DNA of 64,000 nucleotides. Origin: Branchinecta lynchi. Lineage: Eukaryota > Arthropoda > Branchiopoda > Anostraca > Branchinectidae. Both the position numbers and the translations under genes were made by a program. The DNA lies in contig JAKZAP010000020.1 in NCBI GenBank assembly GCA_023053575.1, forward strand, positions 15,371,998-15,435,997. Direction: 5' to 3'. Below the pieces are notes generated by a model. It had not been told where the DNA came from and did not search any database. It saw only the letters and a list, made by a program, of their open reading frames with translations. This document shows, in pieces, positions 45,530-56,591 of the stretch (position 1 is the first letter of the stretch; every line of letters starts with the position of its first letter).

Positions 45530-46242
45530 AGGATCCAATCAATGTTGGGGAGTCGGGGAGGGGGAACCGGAAATTTTCAGACACGCTTAGCGTGTAGCGA
45601 TTGGGATGACACTTGGTGAGAAGAACATGCGTAAGCCCTAGATCGTCAGTGATAGAACCGGACCGGATTCGGGCAATCTGGTGGGAGTTGGAGGGGTGGG
45701 GTGGGGGTCCGAAATTCCGGTGATTGAGATTTAAGGTACTTCCAGTTTTGATAGGACGATGAACCTTGGCTTGAATATTAAAGACTTGACAAGATTGGCT
45801 CAGGCATTGTCACTTCCCAGATCCGACCTCATCTTAACGGCAAAGTATAAAAAATACTTTTAAGCAAAATTTACATTTCCATGATCCTTTCTGCGATCGT
45901 TTCTGCCTCAACGGGTATGCTTATAAATGAATTTCTAGCACTCTTAAAGCGCGCACCTTAACCAAAGAGTAAAAAACATACTTTTGACCAATCCTCTGCA
46001 CCCTACCTAAGGGCCCAGGGTAATTTTGCCTCAAGGATTTTGATTACAGATGAATTTCTAGCCAAGTGCAAAAATAAAATACTTTTTACTAAACGATACT
46101 TTCTCATGATTTCCAAGTGTTTCTTATCTTAAGAGTTTTACTTACAAATGATCACAACAAACCTACGAATTGGCAAATTCCTACTTTCATCCTCTTACTC
46201 AGCCTTGCAAGTGCCAAATGAGCTTCTCACTCTTGTTATTTT
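45530..46242 (-). repeat. Repeat family B copy, minus orientation
   Basis: It holds AACCGGAAATTTTCAGACACGC, CCGAAATTCCGGTGAT and a terminal CCTTGCAAGTGCCAAATGAGC, TTCTCACTCTTGTT. The latter is the family B end also seen at 15560 and 52712. Confidence 0.65.
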
Positions 46243-47029
46243 TCAGTCTACTATAAGGGAAGAAGGTTCCCCCACTTTCCACAACGCTTACAGGTTGGGT
46301 CTACCACTCTAGCCTAAAAGCCTATCTCGAAGCTTAACTTCACGAACAACCCTTCAAGCCCTTGCTAACTCTTTCTTGGATGGTAAATTGGACGAACTGA
46401 TAAGCTCATAAGCATGATCAATCTCCATCGCCTTTCAACTAAGGAAGATGAAGAGGACAGGCCCTCAATTTCTTCTGTTTATTTTTCAAGATATTAGATG
46501 TCATAATGTCCCGTTTTGTAGTCTAGATAAGCTTTCGCGAAAGCCCTCTCTGCCAAAGAAAGGATGACAGAGGGGTGAGGTGGATTTTGGGCTCCAATTC
46601 CCCTAGGAACGGTTGCATGTGGCAACGGATTGGCTAAAGTTTTAGTATAATGAATGACTTGTATAAACATCTTTATGTCAGAGCTCTGAGGCAATGTGAA
46701 CCAGAGTGCAATTAATTCTAATATTTATAGTAATAATGTGAAGCCAAAAAATAGGCAATTGGTCTGCATAGTGTACATCTAAAAGAAGTTTCATCAAACA
46801 AATTTTCAGCGTACCGGTTCCAGGGAATTCTTGAAGGCGTTGCTATTCACTAAAAATTACTTCTGACGGGAAGGAGTTCCAGCAGTCCATCACTCTGTTC
46901 TGGAAAGATGTCTACCAATTCTTTTCCTTTTTATTCTTTCCTTGTCCTGTGCGTAATAAAGTTTGCCAACGATAATATAAAATTTGCCAGAGCTCTGACG
47001 CTGTCCAGATCTTTCCTCTCGTTATTGAA

Positions 47030-48870
47030 CAAGAGCTGAAAGCTCATATGGCACTTGTAAGAACAGTTAGCGTGTTTGTCAGATACGGTTTGCAGCTGTC
47101 AAGGCTGCATCTCTCTCCCGATATTAATTTGATCAGAAAATCGGCTTGATCTACCAAATCTGAAATGAAATTCCACTCAGTGATAACTGTTTCTCCCACA
47201 ACGATGATTGGATTGGGGGAGGGACTATTTTTAAGCCAATCTGATAGGGTCCCTAACATGCCTGCCAGGAAGTACCCCGGCTCTTGATGACCAGAATTGT
47301 GGTAAACCCTCACAAACTCCCCCAACTGTGACAAGACTCGGTCCTGTTTTGTCAGTATTGTCTCTACGGCTTATGCTTGTTCTTTCCTCTAAGTCCCATC
47401 CCGATCTCTCGACTCTTAGCGTTTCACGGGGTTTCTTGCAACCCCCTCCAGCTCCCCCCCCCCAGTTATTGGATTCGTTCCGAACTAGCAATTGATCATC
47501 TGAGATACTTGTTCTTGACACTTGTCAAGTTTCATTCACATCCGATCACCCGTTCTAAAGTTATGCATGTCACTAGAAGCTGGATTCCCCATCCCTCCAC
47601 CCCCACCCCCCCCCCCCCCCCCGACATCACCGTATCGGGAAGGAACTATTTTCAAGTCGACCTGGGAGAGTACCTAATTTGTCTGCCAAATTTCATGGTC
47701 ATAGTACATCTGGAACTACCCTAACTCGTGATCACCGCGGAAATCCAGGAAACCCACTCCGATACCCTCCACTGCGACAAGATCCGGTCCTATTTCGTCA
47801 ATAAAGTATCTAGGATTAATGCTCTTTCTTCCCTTCAAGTTCCATCCCAATCCCTCGACCCTAAGCGTTTCAAAAGATTTCCGGTCCCCCCTCTACCTCC
47901 CACCTCCAGTTATCGGATTGGGACCAGATTTGAATTGAAAATCTGAGACACTTGTTCTTCACACTTGTCAAGTTTCATGCATATCCGATTACCCGTTCCA
48001 AAGTTGTGTATGTTTCTAGTTTCCGGATTCCCCATCCCTCCACTCCCCCCGCGACGGCTGGATCGGGGAAGTGATTATTTCCAAGTTAATCTGGTCGGTT
48101 CCTTCATATGCCCCAAGTTATATTGTCCTAGCTTATGTGGAAGCGTTTTAGCAGATTTTCGGTGTGCCCCCCCCCCCACAGGTATTAAATCTGGTTCGGA
48201 TTTGAAATGAATATCCGAAACACTTGTTCTTGACACATGTCAAGTTTCACGCATGTCCGATTACCCTTTCCAAAGTTATGCATGTTAATAATTTCCGGAC
48301 TTCCCATCCCTCCATTCCCCCCACTATGATCGGATCTGGAAAGTGATTATTTCCAAGTTAATCTGGTCGGTTCCCTGATATGCCTGCCAAGTTCCATTGT
48401 CCTAGCTTATGTGGAAGCTTTTCACGAGATTTGTTTAGTTTAAGTTTAGTTAGTATCAGAGCAAAATAGCTCTAGTTATTTTGCTCAGGTTAGCATTTAG
48501 CATTCGTTCTGACCACTTGTTCTTACTTTAATCTTTAAACCGTATCTAATCCCGCATCCGCTTCTGAACACATCAAAGTGTAGCCCAGTGGTAGAGCGCT
48601 GGACCTACGCCACAGATCGATACCGCATTTGGGCAGTGCTCTTATGTTCCCCTTTTGCTACCGTTGTTCCTAGTTTCCGGACTCCCGGATCTGGGGAAAG
48701 TCGGATTGGGGAAGTGAATATTTGTAAGTTAATCTGGCCGGGTCCTTGATATGCCTGCGAATTTTCATCGTCCTAGCTTGTGTGGAAGTGCCCGAACTAG
48801 AAAAATCTGGCCCGACCGCCCGACCAACAGACCGACGGACGGACAGAAATTGAAAAGTGCCATAAAAACC
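47030..48870 (+). repeat. Repeat family B copy, multi-unit
   Basis: It starts ACAAGAGCTGAAAGCTCATATGG and ends with ACCGACGGACGGACAG, then AAAAGTGCCATAAAAACC. Units contain TTGACACTTGTCAAGTTTCA, CCGATNACCCGTTC, ATGCATGT, GGATTCCCCATCCCTCCA and CTGGTCGGTTCC. C runs lie at about 47455, 47608 and 48169. A tRNA-like segment interrupts it near 48580. Confidence 0.7.
48575..48650 (+). ncRNA. tRNA-like pol III promoter (SINE head or tRNA pseudogene)
   Basis: A box TAGCCCAGTGG (48581-48591) fits TRGYNNARNNG, followed by TAGAGCGCTGGACCTACGCC as in a tRNA D-arm and anticodon region. B box GATCGATAC (48615-48623) fits GWTCRANNC, 34 bp on. The acceptor stem does not close, so this is not a functional tRNA. 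It more likely heads a tRNA-derived SINE or is a decayed tRNA. The fragment CAGAGCAAAATAGCTCTAG just upstream (48459) is a remnant of the hAT family. Confidence 0.5.
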
Positions 48871-48924
48871 AGCCCAAATGTTTCCTTTTCTTCTCACTTC
48901 TCATCAGTTAATAAGTGTACAACT

Positions 48925-48990
48925 GTAATGATGGACGTATTTAGTGTCAATTCGGCGCTACGAGTTGAATCAATAAAACCTTTCCTATCT
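48925..48990 (+). mobile_element. Second non-LTR 3' tail (GGCGCTACGAGTTGAATC)
   Basis: About 65 bp match the end of the element at 39187-40002, with AATAAAACC at its end instead of ATCT repeats. Confidence 0.65.
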
Positions 48991-49164
48991 TTATACTAGG
49001 GAACCGGGAGCCTTACTTTATATCCTACGGGCTACGGAACTGTTCTCAGGCAATTCAAACCATACGAGCTGCAATTCCGGAATCTGACGGCATTGACTAA
49101 CGGAAACTTGTGTGTGCTGGCTCCCGTTTCGGTCGAGGGGTTGCTCACTCTCCGCCACCGGTGT

Positions 49165-49492
49165 ACACCTCGACACGGCACCGACACGGCACAGACACGG
49201 CACCGGCACGGCACCGCGGCACCGGCACGGCAAAGGCACGGCAACGGCGCAACACCGCGGCACCGGCTCGGCACCGCACGGCACCGCACCGCACGGCACC
49301 GCACCGCACGGCACCGCACGGCACCGCACCGCACGGCACCGGCACGGCACGGCACCGGCACGGCACCGGCACCGCACGGCACCGGCACGGCACGGCACCG
49401 CACGGCACCGGCACGGCACCGGCACGGCACGGCACGGCACCGCACGGCACCGGCACGGCACCGCACGGCACCGGCACGGCACCGGCGACAAT
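49165..49492. repeat. GGCAC minisatellite array 1
   Basis: Units of 5 and 6 bp (GGCAC and CGGCAC) mix into 10- and 11-bp higher units (ACCGCACGGC and ACCGGCACGGC). All six frames therefore stay open, giving long false proteins of Arg-His-Gly-Thr or Arg-Cys-Arg-Ala type on both strands. The left flank GGTCGAGGGGTTGCTCACTC recurs at the other array. Confidence 0.9.
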
Positions 49493-49689
49493 TTTTCCGG
49501 CCACGGACAAATTTTCTGCAGATTACTCTTCGCCATCTGGTATCTGGTATCTGGCGCCCAATAACGAAGGTACTTGAATGAAAGAATTATTGAAAACATG
49601 CAACCGAAGAAGAAGCTGAACTAGATATGAGGAGATGCTGTTGACCAAATGCGCAAAGTGGTCAACCATGGTTTGGTACTGGTGCTTGG

Positions 49690-50310
49690 CGATACTTGGA
49701 TTTTTCGATATATCGATATTTTCACTTTCGATATTAGATAATCGATATATCGATATTTCCGCTTTCGATATTCAACAATCGATATATCGATATTTTCACT
49801 TTCGATATTCGATAATCGATATATCGATATTGATATTTGCTTACCATGCTTCGTTTCGCCAAAATCTAAGAACCATATTTTCATTAAATAGCATCTTGGA
49901 TCATTTCAAACTCAGAATAAATGAGAAATGAATTAGGGAAAACATATTGTCCAATTTCGGATATATAAGTGTAGGTTAGTTCGGATTATTTACAATAATT
50001 ACGATGAACAAATATCGTTTTCGATAGCGATATTTACGTTTCGATATCGATATTTGGTGCGATATATCGATCGATCGATATCCGATATATCGCATACTGG
50101 ATCATCTCGAACTCCGGATAAATAAGAAAGGAATTGCGGAATACACATTGCTCCAATTTCGTATATATAAGTGTGGGTTATGTTGGATTAATTGCAATCT
50201 TTACGAATGAACAAATATCGTTATCGATATCGATATTTACTTTCGATATCGATATTTTGTCCGATACATGGATATATCGTTATCGGTATCGAATATCGCC
50301 CAAAACTTGA
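49690..50310. repeat. TCGATA-rich tandem repeats, 37-bp and about 206-bp periods
   Basis: At 49700-49832 ATCGATATATCGATATTTTCAC-type 37-bp units repeat about four times. The larger segment beginning TTGGATCATTTCAAACTC (49893) recurs at about 50099 and includes a TCGATATCGATATTT cluster each time. Confidence 0.8.
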
Positions 50311-50747
50311 GTCAGCTTCAGTATATTTTGCTTCTGGTGAAGGTAATTCAGTGGCGACCAATCTTTTTTTTATATTTGTAGAGTGTGCTAAGAATGATAC
50401 TTGGCAGGCATATTTAACTTGGAAAAAGTCAATTTCCCCATCAGACACTCTGGGAGTGCAATAGAGGTATGCTTATTTGAACGTTCGTGCTTCGAACTTT
50501 GCCATTTTCATGCACTTGCTGTGGCTAAATATATGTACCAGTTAGCCTAAGTAGGTAGTCAAGGAAGGAAAAGATTGGTTCATAAATTCTTTTATAGAGC
50601 CAACCACATTCCTTAAAGTACTCATCACAACCAGAAAGTACAGAAAATACTTTGGAGCAAAACATATATTTTCATGATCCCCATGAGCCCATGATTATTT
50701 GTGAAACAAGGGTTTTGCTTCAAAATGAATTTCCAGCTCCCTTAAAG

Positions 50748-51114
50748 GACCCCTCGCACTAATCACTCTTCAACTTACAGTATTTTAAAGTATTTGAATA
50801 CTTTAACTATGCTGTGCTTTCAATAAATAACTAACTGTTTTGGCTGTTTTAAGCCTTTTCCGAGACCCGTTGACTTCTAGCGAAACAGGGAAACAATTTG
50901 CATAACCGATTTTCCTGATGGAAAAAATTCTCGCAGACAACCGTCGCGCAACCGTCTCGAACCGTCGACAGCGTGATACACATCGAAGGTAGCAAAACAC
51001 GGCAAGTGAGAAAATCAGCGAGGTTTTGTTAGAGGGGTTAGAATGTACCGCACGAAACGTGGGTCTCCGGGTTTAGAAATATATGTAATGATTACGGAAG
51101 TAGGTTGCATTAGT
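50748..51114 (-). mobile_element. TTAA-type MITE, copy 2, truncated by a hAT
   Basis: CCCTTAA-AGGACCCCTCGCAC is the reverse of the right end of 22868-23241, and homology runs to GGAAGTAGGTTGCATTAGTATT. The far end (GACAGGTCCT-TTAA) is missing. The sequence turns into the hAT at 51123. Confidence 0.6.
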
Positions 51115-51122
51115 ATTATAGG

Positions 51123-52462
51123 CAGGGGCGTCGCAAGTAAATTTTCAGTGGGGGGGGTGCAGAGACAAAATTTTACCGAATCTTTCAAAAATTTACCGAA
51201 TCCTAGAACTTCGAGCTCTAAATTACAGGAAGAGTAACAATAAAAGGCAGCATGAGCGTTTTGGCGAAGCCCACATGGAGAATATTTTGCCGGGCATGAT
51301 TGCAGTAATAGCTACTATCTATTATAGCCAATAGAAAATGAAGTTGAGCGCCGCAGGCGAAAATTTCCGAAATCCATTTTTTTTTGTTTTTGTAGGCTAA
51401 AATTTAACTGCTTCTCTTACAAATTCTATCATTTGCCGTTGATGAAATACCGATACTCTTAAGACGTTCTAGAAAACGGATGGAGCGACGTTCCTGCAGC
51501 AGCAGCAACTGTAGTTTAGTCAATATACTACCTATGATAACATAAAGTGAGCGCCGCAGGCGAAACTTTTTTTTTGCTTTTTCCTGCCAAGTTTAATTTC
51601 CATCCAAATTCTAGCTTTTAATGTTTCGAAATCTCAATCCTAAAACTGGCTTAAAACCCCCGTCAAATGACGCGCCCTTCCACAAAATAGAGAACATTAC
51701 GAAAAGTGCTGCAGGCGGAATTTTCGTAATATTTATGATTAGATATTCTTTTTGGGATCCAAAATAAAAGTAAGGACTATCGATGATATCACAGATCATC
51801 CCTTTTGGCTGCGACCAGTGCTTCACTCGACCTCTTCTGAGTTTCGAGGTTCGTGGTAACTTCCGAATCCTGGTCATTACAACGAATAAGTTACCGAATC
51901 CAAGTTAGCATACCGATAGCGTGTTCGGGATTCTGTATAACCACCGTATCCCGGTTATTATACCGAATTGTTTTGGTATCGAAAGACTACCGAGCAATAT
52001 TCAGATTCGGTATACTTTCGTCGAAACTGGAACAAAGTCAGGATTCGTGGTTAACTTCCGAATCCTGGAAATTATACTTAATAAATTACCGAATCCCAAT
52101 CATGACACTGAATAATTCTGAACCAATAACTTATTCGGGAGTCTGTGTAACCACGTAATCTCCATAAATATACCGAATAGTTCCAGCATCGAAAAATTAC
52201 CAAATGATTTCAGTAAATTCTCTCACCAAATTCGTGATAACTACCGAATACTGGCAACTATACCGAATCCCGATCATTGTACCGAAGAGATTTGCACAGA
52301 TAGCCTATTTAGGATTCTGTATAACTACCGAATCCACGTAAATCGAAAAAAATACCGAACAATTTTAGTAAGATTTTGGGCCTCCGGCCCAAAATTTTAC
52401 CGAATCTCAAAAAGGTGGGGGGGTGCTGCACCCCCCGCACCCCCCCCCTTGCAACGCCCCTG
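51123..52462. mobile_element. hAT-type non-autonomous element, 1340 bp, TSD ATTATAGG
   Basis: The ends CAGGGGCGTCGCAAG and CTTGCAACGCCCCTG are perfect but for one base, with ATTATAGG on both sides (51115-51122 and 52463-52470). The left interior matches 36630-37210 (GCGCCGCAGGCGAAA, CTAAAACTGGCTTAAAA). The right interior (51850-52345) is a degenerate array of ACCGAATCC-type repeats. G and C runs sit just inside both ends. No transposase frame is present. Confidence 0.88.
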
Positions 52463-52862
52463 ATTATAGGTTGCATTAGTTTGAGCAAAATATACAACTA
52501 CGTGATCCCCATGAGCCCATAGTCACTTTTGCCTAAAGGGTTTTGCTTTCACATGAATTTCTAGTGCCCTTAAAGTGCAAAAATAAAATACTTTTCACCA
52601 GATCATTCTCTTGATTTCCAAGGGCCCACAATCATTCTTATTTCAAGGGTATGGCTTATAATTAAACACAAGAAACCCAAGAATTTACAAATTCCTAAAT
52701 TTCATCCTCTGACCCAGCCTTGCAAGTACCATATGAGCTGCTAGCTCTTGTATTCAACACACATTGCCGACTTCATTCTCGGCCAATATCTGATGAAATT
52801 TGTTTACATGTACATCAGAAATCGTGCTTTATCACAATACTGTAATTTGAAGTAAAAAAAAC

Positions 52863-53046
52863 CTCGGCACCGGCACGGCACCGGCTCGGCACCGGCACGG
52901 CACCGCGGCACCGGCTCGGCACCGGCACGGCACCGCGGCACCGGCTCGGCACCGGCACGGCACCGGCACGGCACCGGCTCGGCACCGGCACGGCACCGGC
53001 ACGGCACCGCGGCACCGGCACGGCACCGGCTCGGCACCGCGGCACG
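52863..53046. repeat. GGCAC minisatellite array 2
   Basis: Units CGGCACCGGCACGGCACC, with CGGCTCGGCACC and GCGGCACC variants. Its right flank is the reverse complement of the left flank of array 1, but the repeat strand is not reversed with it. Minus-strand frames of Arg-Cys-Arg-Gly type are false. Confidence 0.9.
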
Positions 53047-53099
53047 CGCCACTTGGTGTACATCGTTTTTGGGAGTGAGCAACCCCTCGGTTTCGGTAT

Positions 53100-53840
53100 A
53101 ATAGAAATAGCTCACGGAAACTTCATCGTACCAACTTCTCGTCCGGTAGTCTCACGGAATTATGTTCTCAGAAGCTAGGGAGCCGGTAGGTGATACCGGA
53201 AACTATATAATTGGAGCTTGTGTTCCGGAAGTGTCTACATGGAATATAGAACTCACGGTGTAGTTTGGATGAGAGCTAGGATGCCGGGATCTTCACTGAC
53301 TTGGAGAAAATAACATGGGAAGAAAGAAACTACCGGAACCCATATATTGAGAGCTAAGGTACCGGGAGCAACAACTATTTGGTTAAAAGTACCAGCTCAC
53401 GGACATAAACGACCATGCCTAGGGTTCCGGTAGTGGAACAAATTAAAATTACAAACTCACGGACACGTGTCACTATGTTCTTCGAGTCCGGTAGCATATG
53501 TTATGAACTCACGGAACCCATATTCTATGGGCTAGGGTTCCGGTACTGCGTGATTATACTTGTTAATACTTCTTACCCCATTAGTTAATTATATTTGCTA
53601 CCTGACTCTATTAGTCCATATTGACGCGTCTCCGTGAGTTCGTTTTTTCTTGCACTACCGGAAACCTAGCGCATGGGAGTTGGGTTCCATGAGTTAAAAA
53701 TATTCACTCCCGGACTCCTAGTCTGCACTGACATAGGTACATGAGCTGCTTTTTTTTGTACTACCGGAACCCTAGCCCATCGCCACCTGTGTCTGTGAGC
53801 TGGTCATTTTCAACCAAATAGTTGTTGCTACCGGTAAAAG
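53100..53840. repeat. Fold-back repeat of CCGGTAG/CTCACGG motifs
   Basis: CTCACGGA and (A)CCGGTAG/CTAGGGTTCCGG recur every 40-80 bp. About 53345-53450 (GGTACCGGGAGCAACAACTATTTGG) is inverted at about 53740-53838 (CCAAATAGTTGTTGCTACCGG). It continues into the next fold-back. Confidence 0.65.
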
Positions 53841-54970
53841 CAGGAAAGGAATTTATCAAGGCAAGAGACAAGCAGGCAAAGATACTAAAACCAGGAAGGG
53901 CAAACTAAAACGGGAAAAGAATTACCAGAAAAGCCTGTTCCTCTGTTTAGTATCCCGTGAGGGGTCGGGAACTTGCATTTCTAAAAGTTCACCTTTTCCT
54001 CCTTTTAGTACCCTGTCAGTAGAAAACTAAAATCATTCGAGTCCAGCGAGGGGTCGGCAACTAATATATTTGAAGTCCACCATTTCTTTCCTGGTTTTAG
54101 TAACTTGTCACGGATAGTACGTTGGAGTACTGAAACGAGGAAAGAAATTTGAAACTCATTATTCTTCTTTGAGGGGTCGGCAACTACTAAAATTCATAGT
54201 TCACCGTCCCTTTTCTCGTTTTACTAGCTGCAAGAGGTCGGCAACTAGAATTCTCAGTTAAATGAGGGGTCGGCAACTAGCTATCCGTGACCAGGGTTGC
54301 CACACCAAAAGCATGACTGTTGGCCCAAAACAGAGAGTGACTGTTGGCCCAAAACAGAGAGTGAACTGGGAGTGAAATTTATTTTCATGGAATGTTTGCT
54401 TTTGGTCTGAATCGCTTCTGTAAAAATTACACATCTTAACTTTTCTTTCATGAAAAAACTTGAAATAGTCACTTCTGGTCGGAATCCCTGCTGCAAAAAC
54501 TGACGCAATGGGTCATTTTCTGAAATAGAGTGATTTTTATGTCCTACGACATGTGGCAACACTGTCCGTGACAAGGTACTAAAACGAGGAAGGGAACCAG
54601 GAATTTCGATAGTTGCCGACCCCTGAAATAAGAATAATTTATAATTCACAATTTCTTTTCGCGTTCGAGAACGCTTAAGGTGCACTATTCGTGGCAAGTT
54701 ACTAAAACCAGGAAAGAAATATTTTAGTTGCCGACCCCCTCGCTGGACTCGGATGATTTAGTCACCTACCGACAGGGTACTAAAAGGAGGGAAAGGTGAA
54801 AATTTACAAATGCAAGTTGCCGACCCCTTACGGGATACTAAAACAGAGGAAAGACTTGCCAGTTTTTCGAATCCTCCATTCCTGGGAATTCCTTCCCCGT
54901 TTTAGTTTGCCTTTCCTGGTTTTAGTATATCTGCCTGCTTTCTCTTGCCTTTCCTTTCGTGTTTTTAGTC
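53840..54970. mobile_element. Large fold-back element with arms of about 450-500 bp
   Basis: The left arm order is GGCAAGAGACAAGCAGGCA, ATACTAAAACCAGGAAGGGC, TTAGTATCCCGTGAGGGGTCGG, CTTTTAGTACCCTGTCAGTAG and GTTTTAGTAACTTGTCACGG. It is read in reverse in the right arm, ending CTGCCTGCTTTCTCTTGCC. GAGGGGTCGGCAACTA recurs four times in the left arm and its complement three times in the right. A hAT sits near the centre. Confidence 0.8.
54292..54564. mobile_element. hAT-type non-autonomous element, TSD TCCGTGAC
   Basis: The ends CAGGGTTGCCACA and TGTGGCAACACTG are flanked by a perfect 8-bp TCCGTGAC (54284-54291 and 54565-54572). It is 273 bp. GTGACTGTTGGCCCAAAACAG is repeated twice near the left end. 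The minus-strand frame across it is incidental. Confidence 0.88.
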
Positions 54971-55274
54971 GATACCCAAAATTCTATCGTCATCGTCATC
55001 TCCAGAAACGAACAAGAATCGGCTATATTAAAAGGTTTATAATTTTTTTTATATCATTGTTTTACTTTACCCGACTGAGTCCATATCAAAACCTAGACAA
55101 ACTAATCTTCAGCTGCTCCTGGATACAAATCTATCTCTTCTAGGTCACCGGTGACCTAAATAGAGCCATTTGTACAAGCCAAGATTTTAGGCACAAAACG
55201 TTCGTGTCCTAATAACAAGCAATAATATAATATTCATAATATTTATTTATGACTCACTGCACGGATTTAAGTTA

Positions 55275-55580
55275 GAGCGTGTTCCACCCTTCTAACAATA
55301 TAAACTATTAGTTACGATTTTCGTTCCAACCTCGCAGAAAGTAACTACGCTGACCGTTCCAGCCTTCTCGAAATAGTAATTAATAGTAACTATTGCTTAT
55401 CACGCTCGGGAGCGTAGTTAGCGTGATAGCTACGAATCCCTGTGATGCGATTGGCGGGATAAGCCCGTGGCACGATAATTTGTGATAATTTGGTGAAAAT
55501 AGAAAAATGCGTTCCAGCCTTGACACCAAAAAGACAGAATTCGTGAAGTTATGCCTAGTAACTACGGTACGTAGGGTGCA
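55275..55580. mobile_element. GAGCGTGTTCCACC fold-back MITE, right end decayed
   Basis: GAGCGTGTTCCACCCTTCTAAC, CACGCTCGGGAGCGTAGTTAGCG and AGACAGAATTCGTGAAGTTATGC align with 16312-16613. The right terminus reads ACGTAGGGTGCAAAC and is lost. Confidence 0.7.
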
Positions 55581-55587
55581 AACAAAC

Positions 55588-56300
55588 AAGAGCTACGAGC
55601 TCATATGGCACTTGTTACGAGTAAGCACGGCTCGGTTATGTCAATGATATATCTAGTGTTTGCTAGGTGTCTTCCCACCAAGTTTCATCTGGATCTCTCC
55701 ACTCATAGCGTTTTCCAATATTTCCGGTTCTCCCCTCCAGCTCCCCCCATAAGTCACCGGATCCGGTCCGGATTTTAAGTGGGTCGTCTGAGGCATGAGG
55801 TCTTTCCAAATATCAAGTTTCATCGAGATCCGGTCGCCCTTTCAAAAGTTATAAATACCTCAAGATTCCGGATTCCCCCTCTCTCCACTCCCCCGACAGT
55901 GCCCGAATCGGCTCGGTCATGTCAATGATGTATCTAGTGTTTGCTAGGTGTCTTCCCACCAAGTTTCATCTTGATCCCTCCACTCATAGCGTTTCCCAGG
56001 ATTTCTGGTTGCCCCCTCCAGCTCCCCCCAATAGTCACCGGATCCGGTCCGGATTTTAAGTGGGTCGTCTGAGGCATGAGGCCTTTCCAAATATCAAGTT
56101 CCATCGAGATCCGATCACTCGTTCAAAAGTTATAAATACCTCAAGATTCCGGATTCCCCCTCCCTCCACTCCCCCCACAGTGCCCGAATTGGCTCGGTTA
56201 TGTCAATGATGTATCTAGTGTTTGCTAGGTGTCTTCCCACCAAGTTTCATCTCGATCCCTCCACTCATAGCGTTTCCCAAGATTTCCGGTTGCCCCCTGC
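55588..56300 (+). repeat. Repeat family B, two and a half units of exactly 281 bp
   Basis: It starts ACAAGAGCTACGAGCTCATATGG. GTCAATGAT(A/G)TATCTAGTG recurs at 55640, 55921 and 56202, so the spacing is 281 bp twice. The last unit stops at CCCCCTGCAGGACTG. High identity points to recent amplification. Confidence 0.85.
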
Positions 56301-56591
56301 AGGACTGATCTGGGTAGGTTCGTAGGTATGTCGAACAAGAACAGAAATAAAATGAAAGGAGGCATTGAAAGATTCTTGGAAGACACTGACAGAAATGCGA
56401 ATTATTCATGAATCATTATGCTCATGGAAGGAAATTAAGAATCCACGCGCCGTCGAACAACATCGAGTTGATGAGCAAATGGTTTAGCCCATCGGGAGTA
56501 GCAACCTGATGGAGGTGAATAGGTGCATATTTGTTCGGATTTTGCCTTTCCCTATTCGGCTTTAAGTTTTAGTCATTTTCGAATCTTTTCG

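Larger units (their letters stand above)
50560..52755 (-). repeat. Repeat family B copy split by two nested transposons
   Basis: The family B part is seen before 50745 (CATGATCCCCATGAGCCCATG) and again after 52480 (GTGATCCCCATGAGCCCATAG to CTTGCAAGTACCATATGAGC, TGCTAGCTCTTGTA). A TTAA-type MITE and a hAT lie between. Confidence 0.65.

Noticed and set aside
49018..49599. 193-residue minus-strand frame and four other long frames of 121-162 residues over the GGCAC array
   Set aside because: The 5/6-bp repeat lacks stops in every frame on both strands. The products are Arg-Cys-Arg-Ala or Arg-His-Gly-Thr repeats, not proteins.
52804..53115. Arg/Cys-rich 103-residue minus-strand protein
   Set aside because: Same GGCAC-type array read in three overlapping frames.
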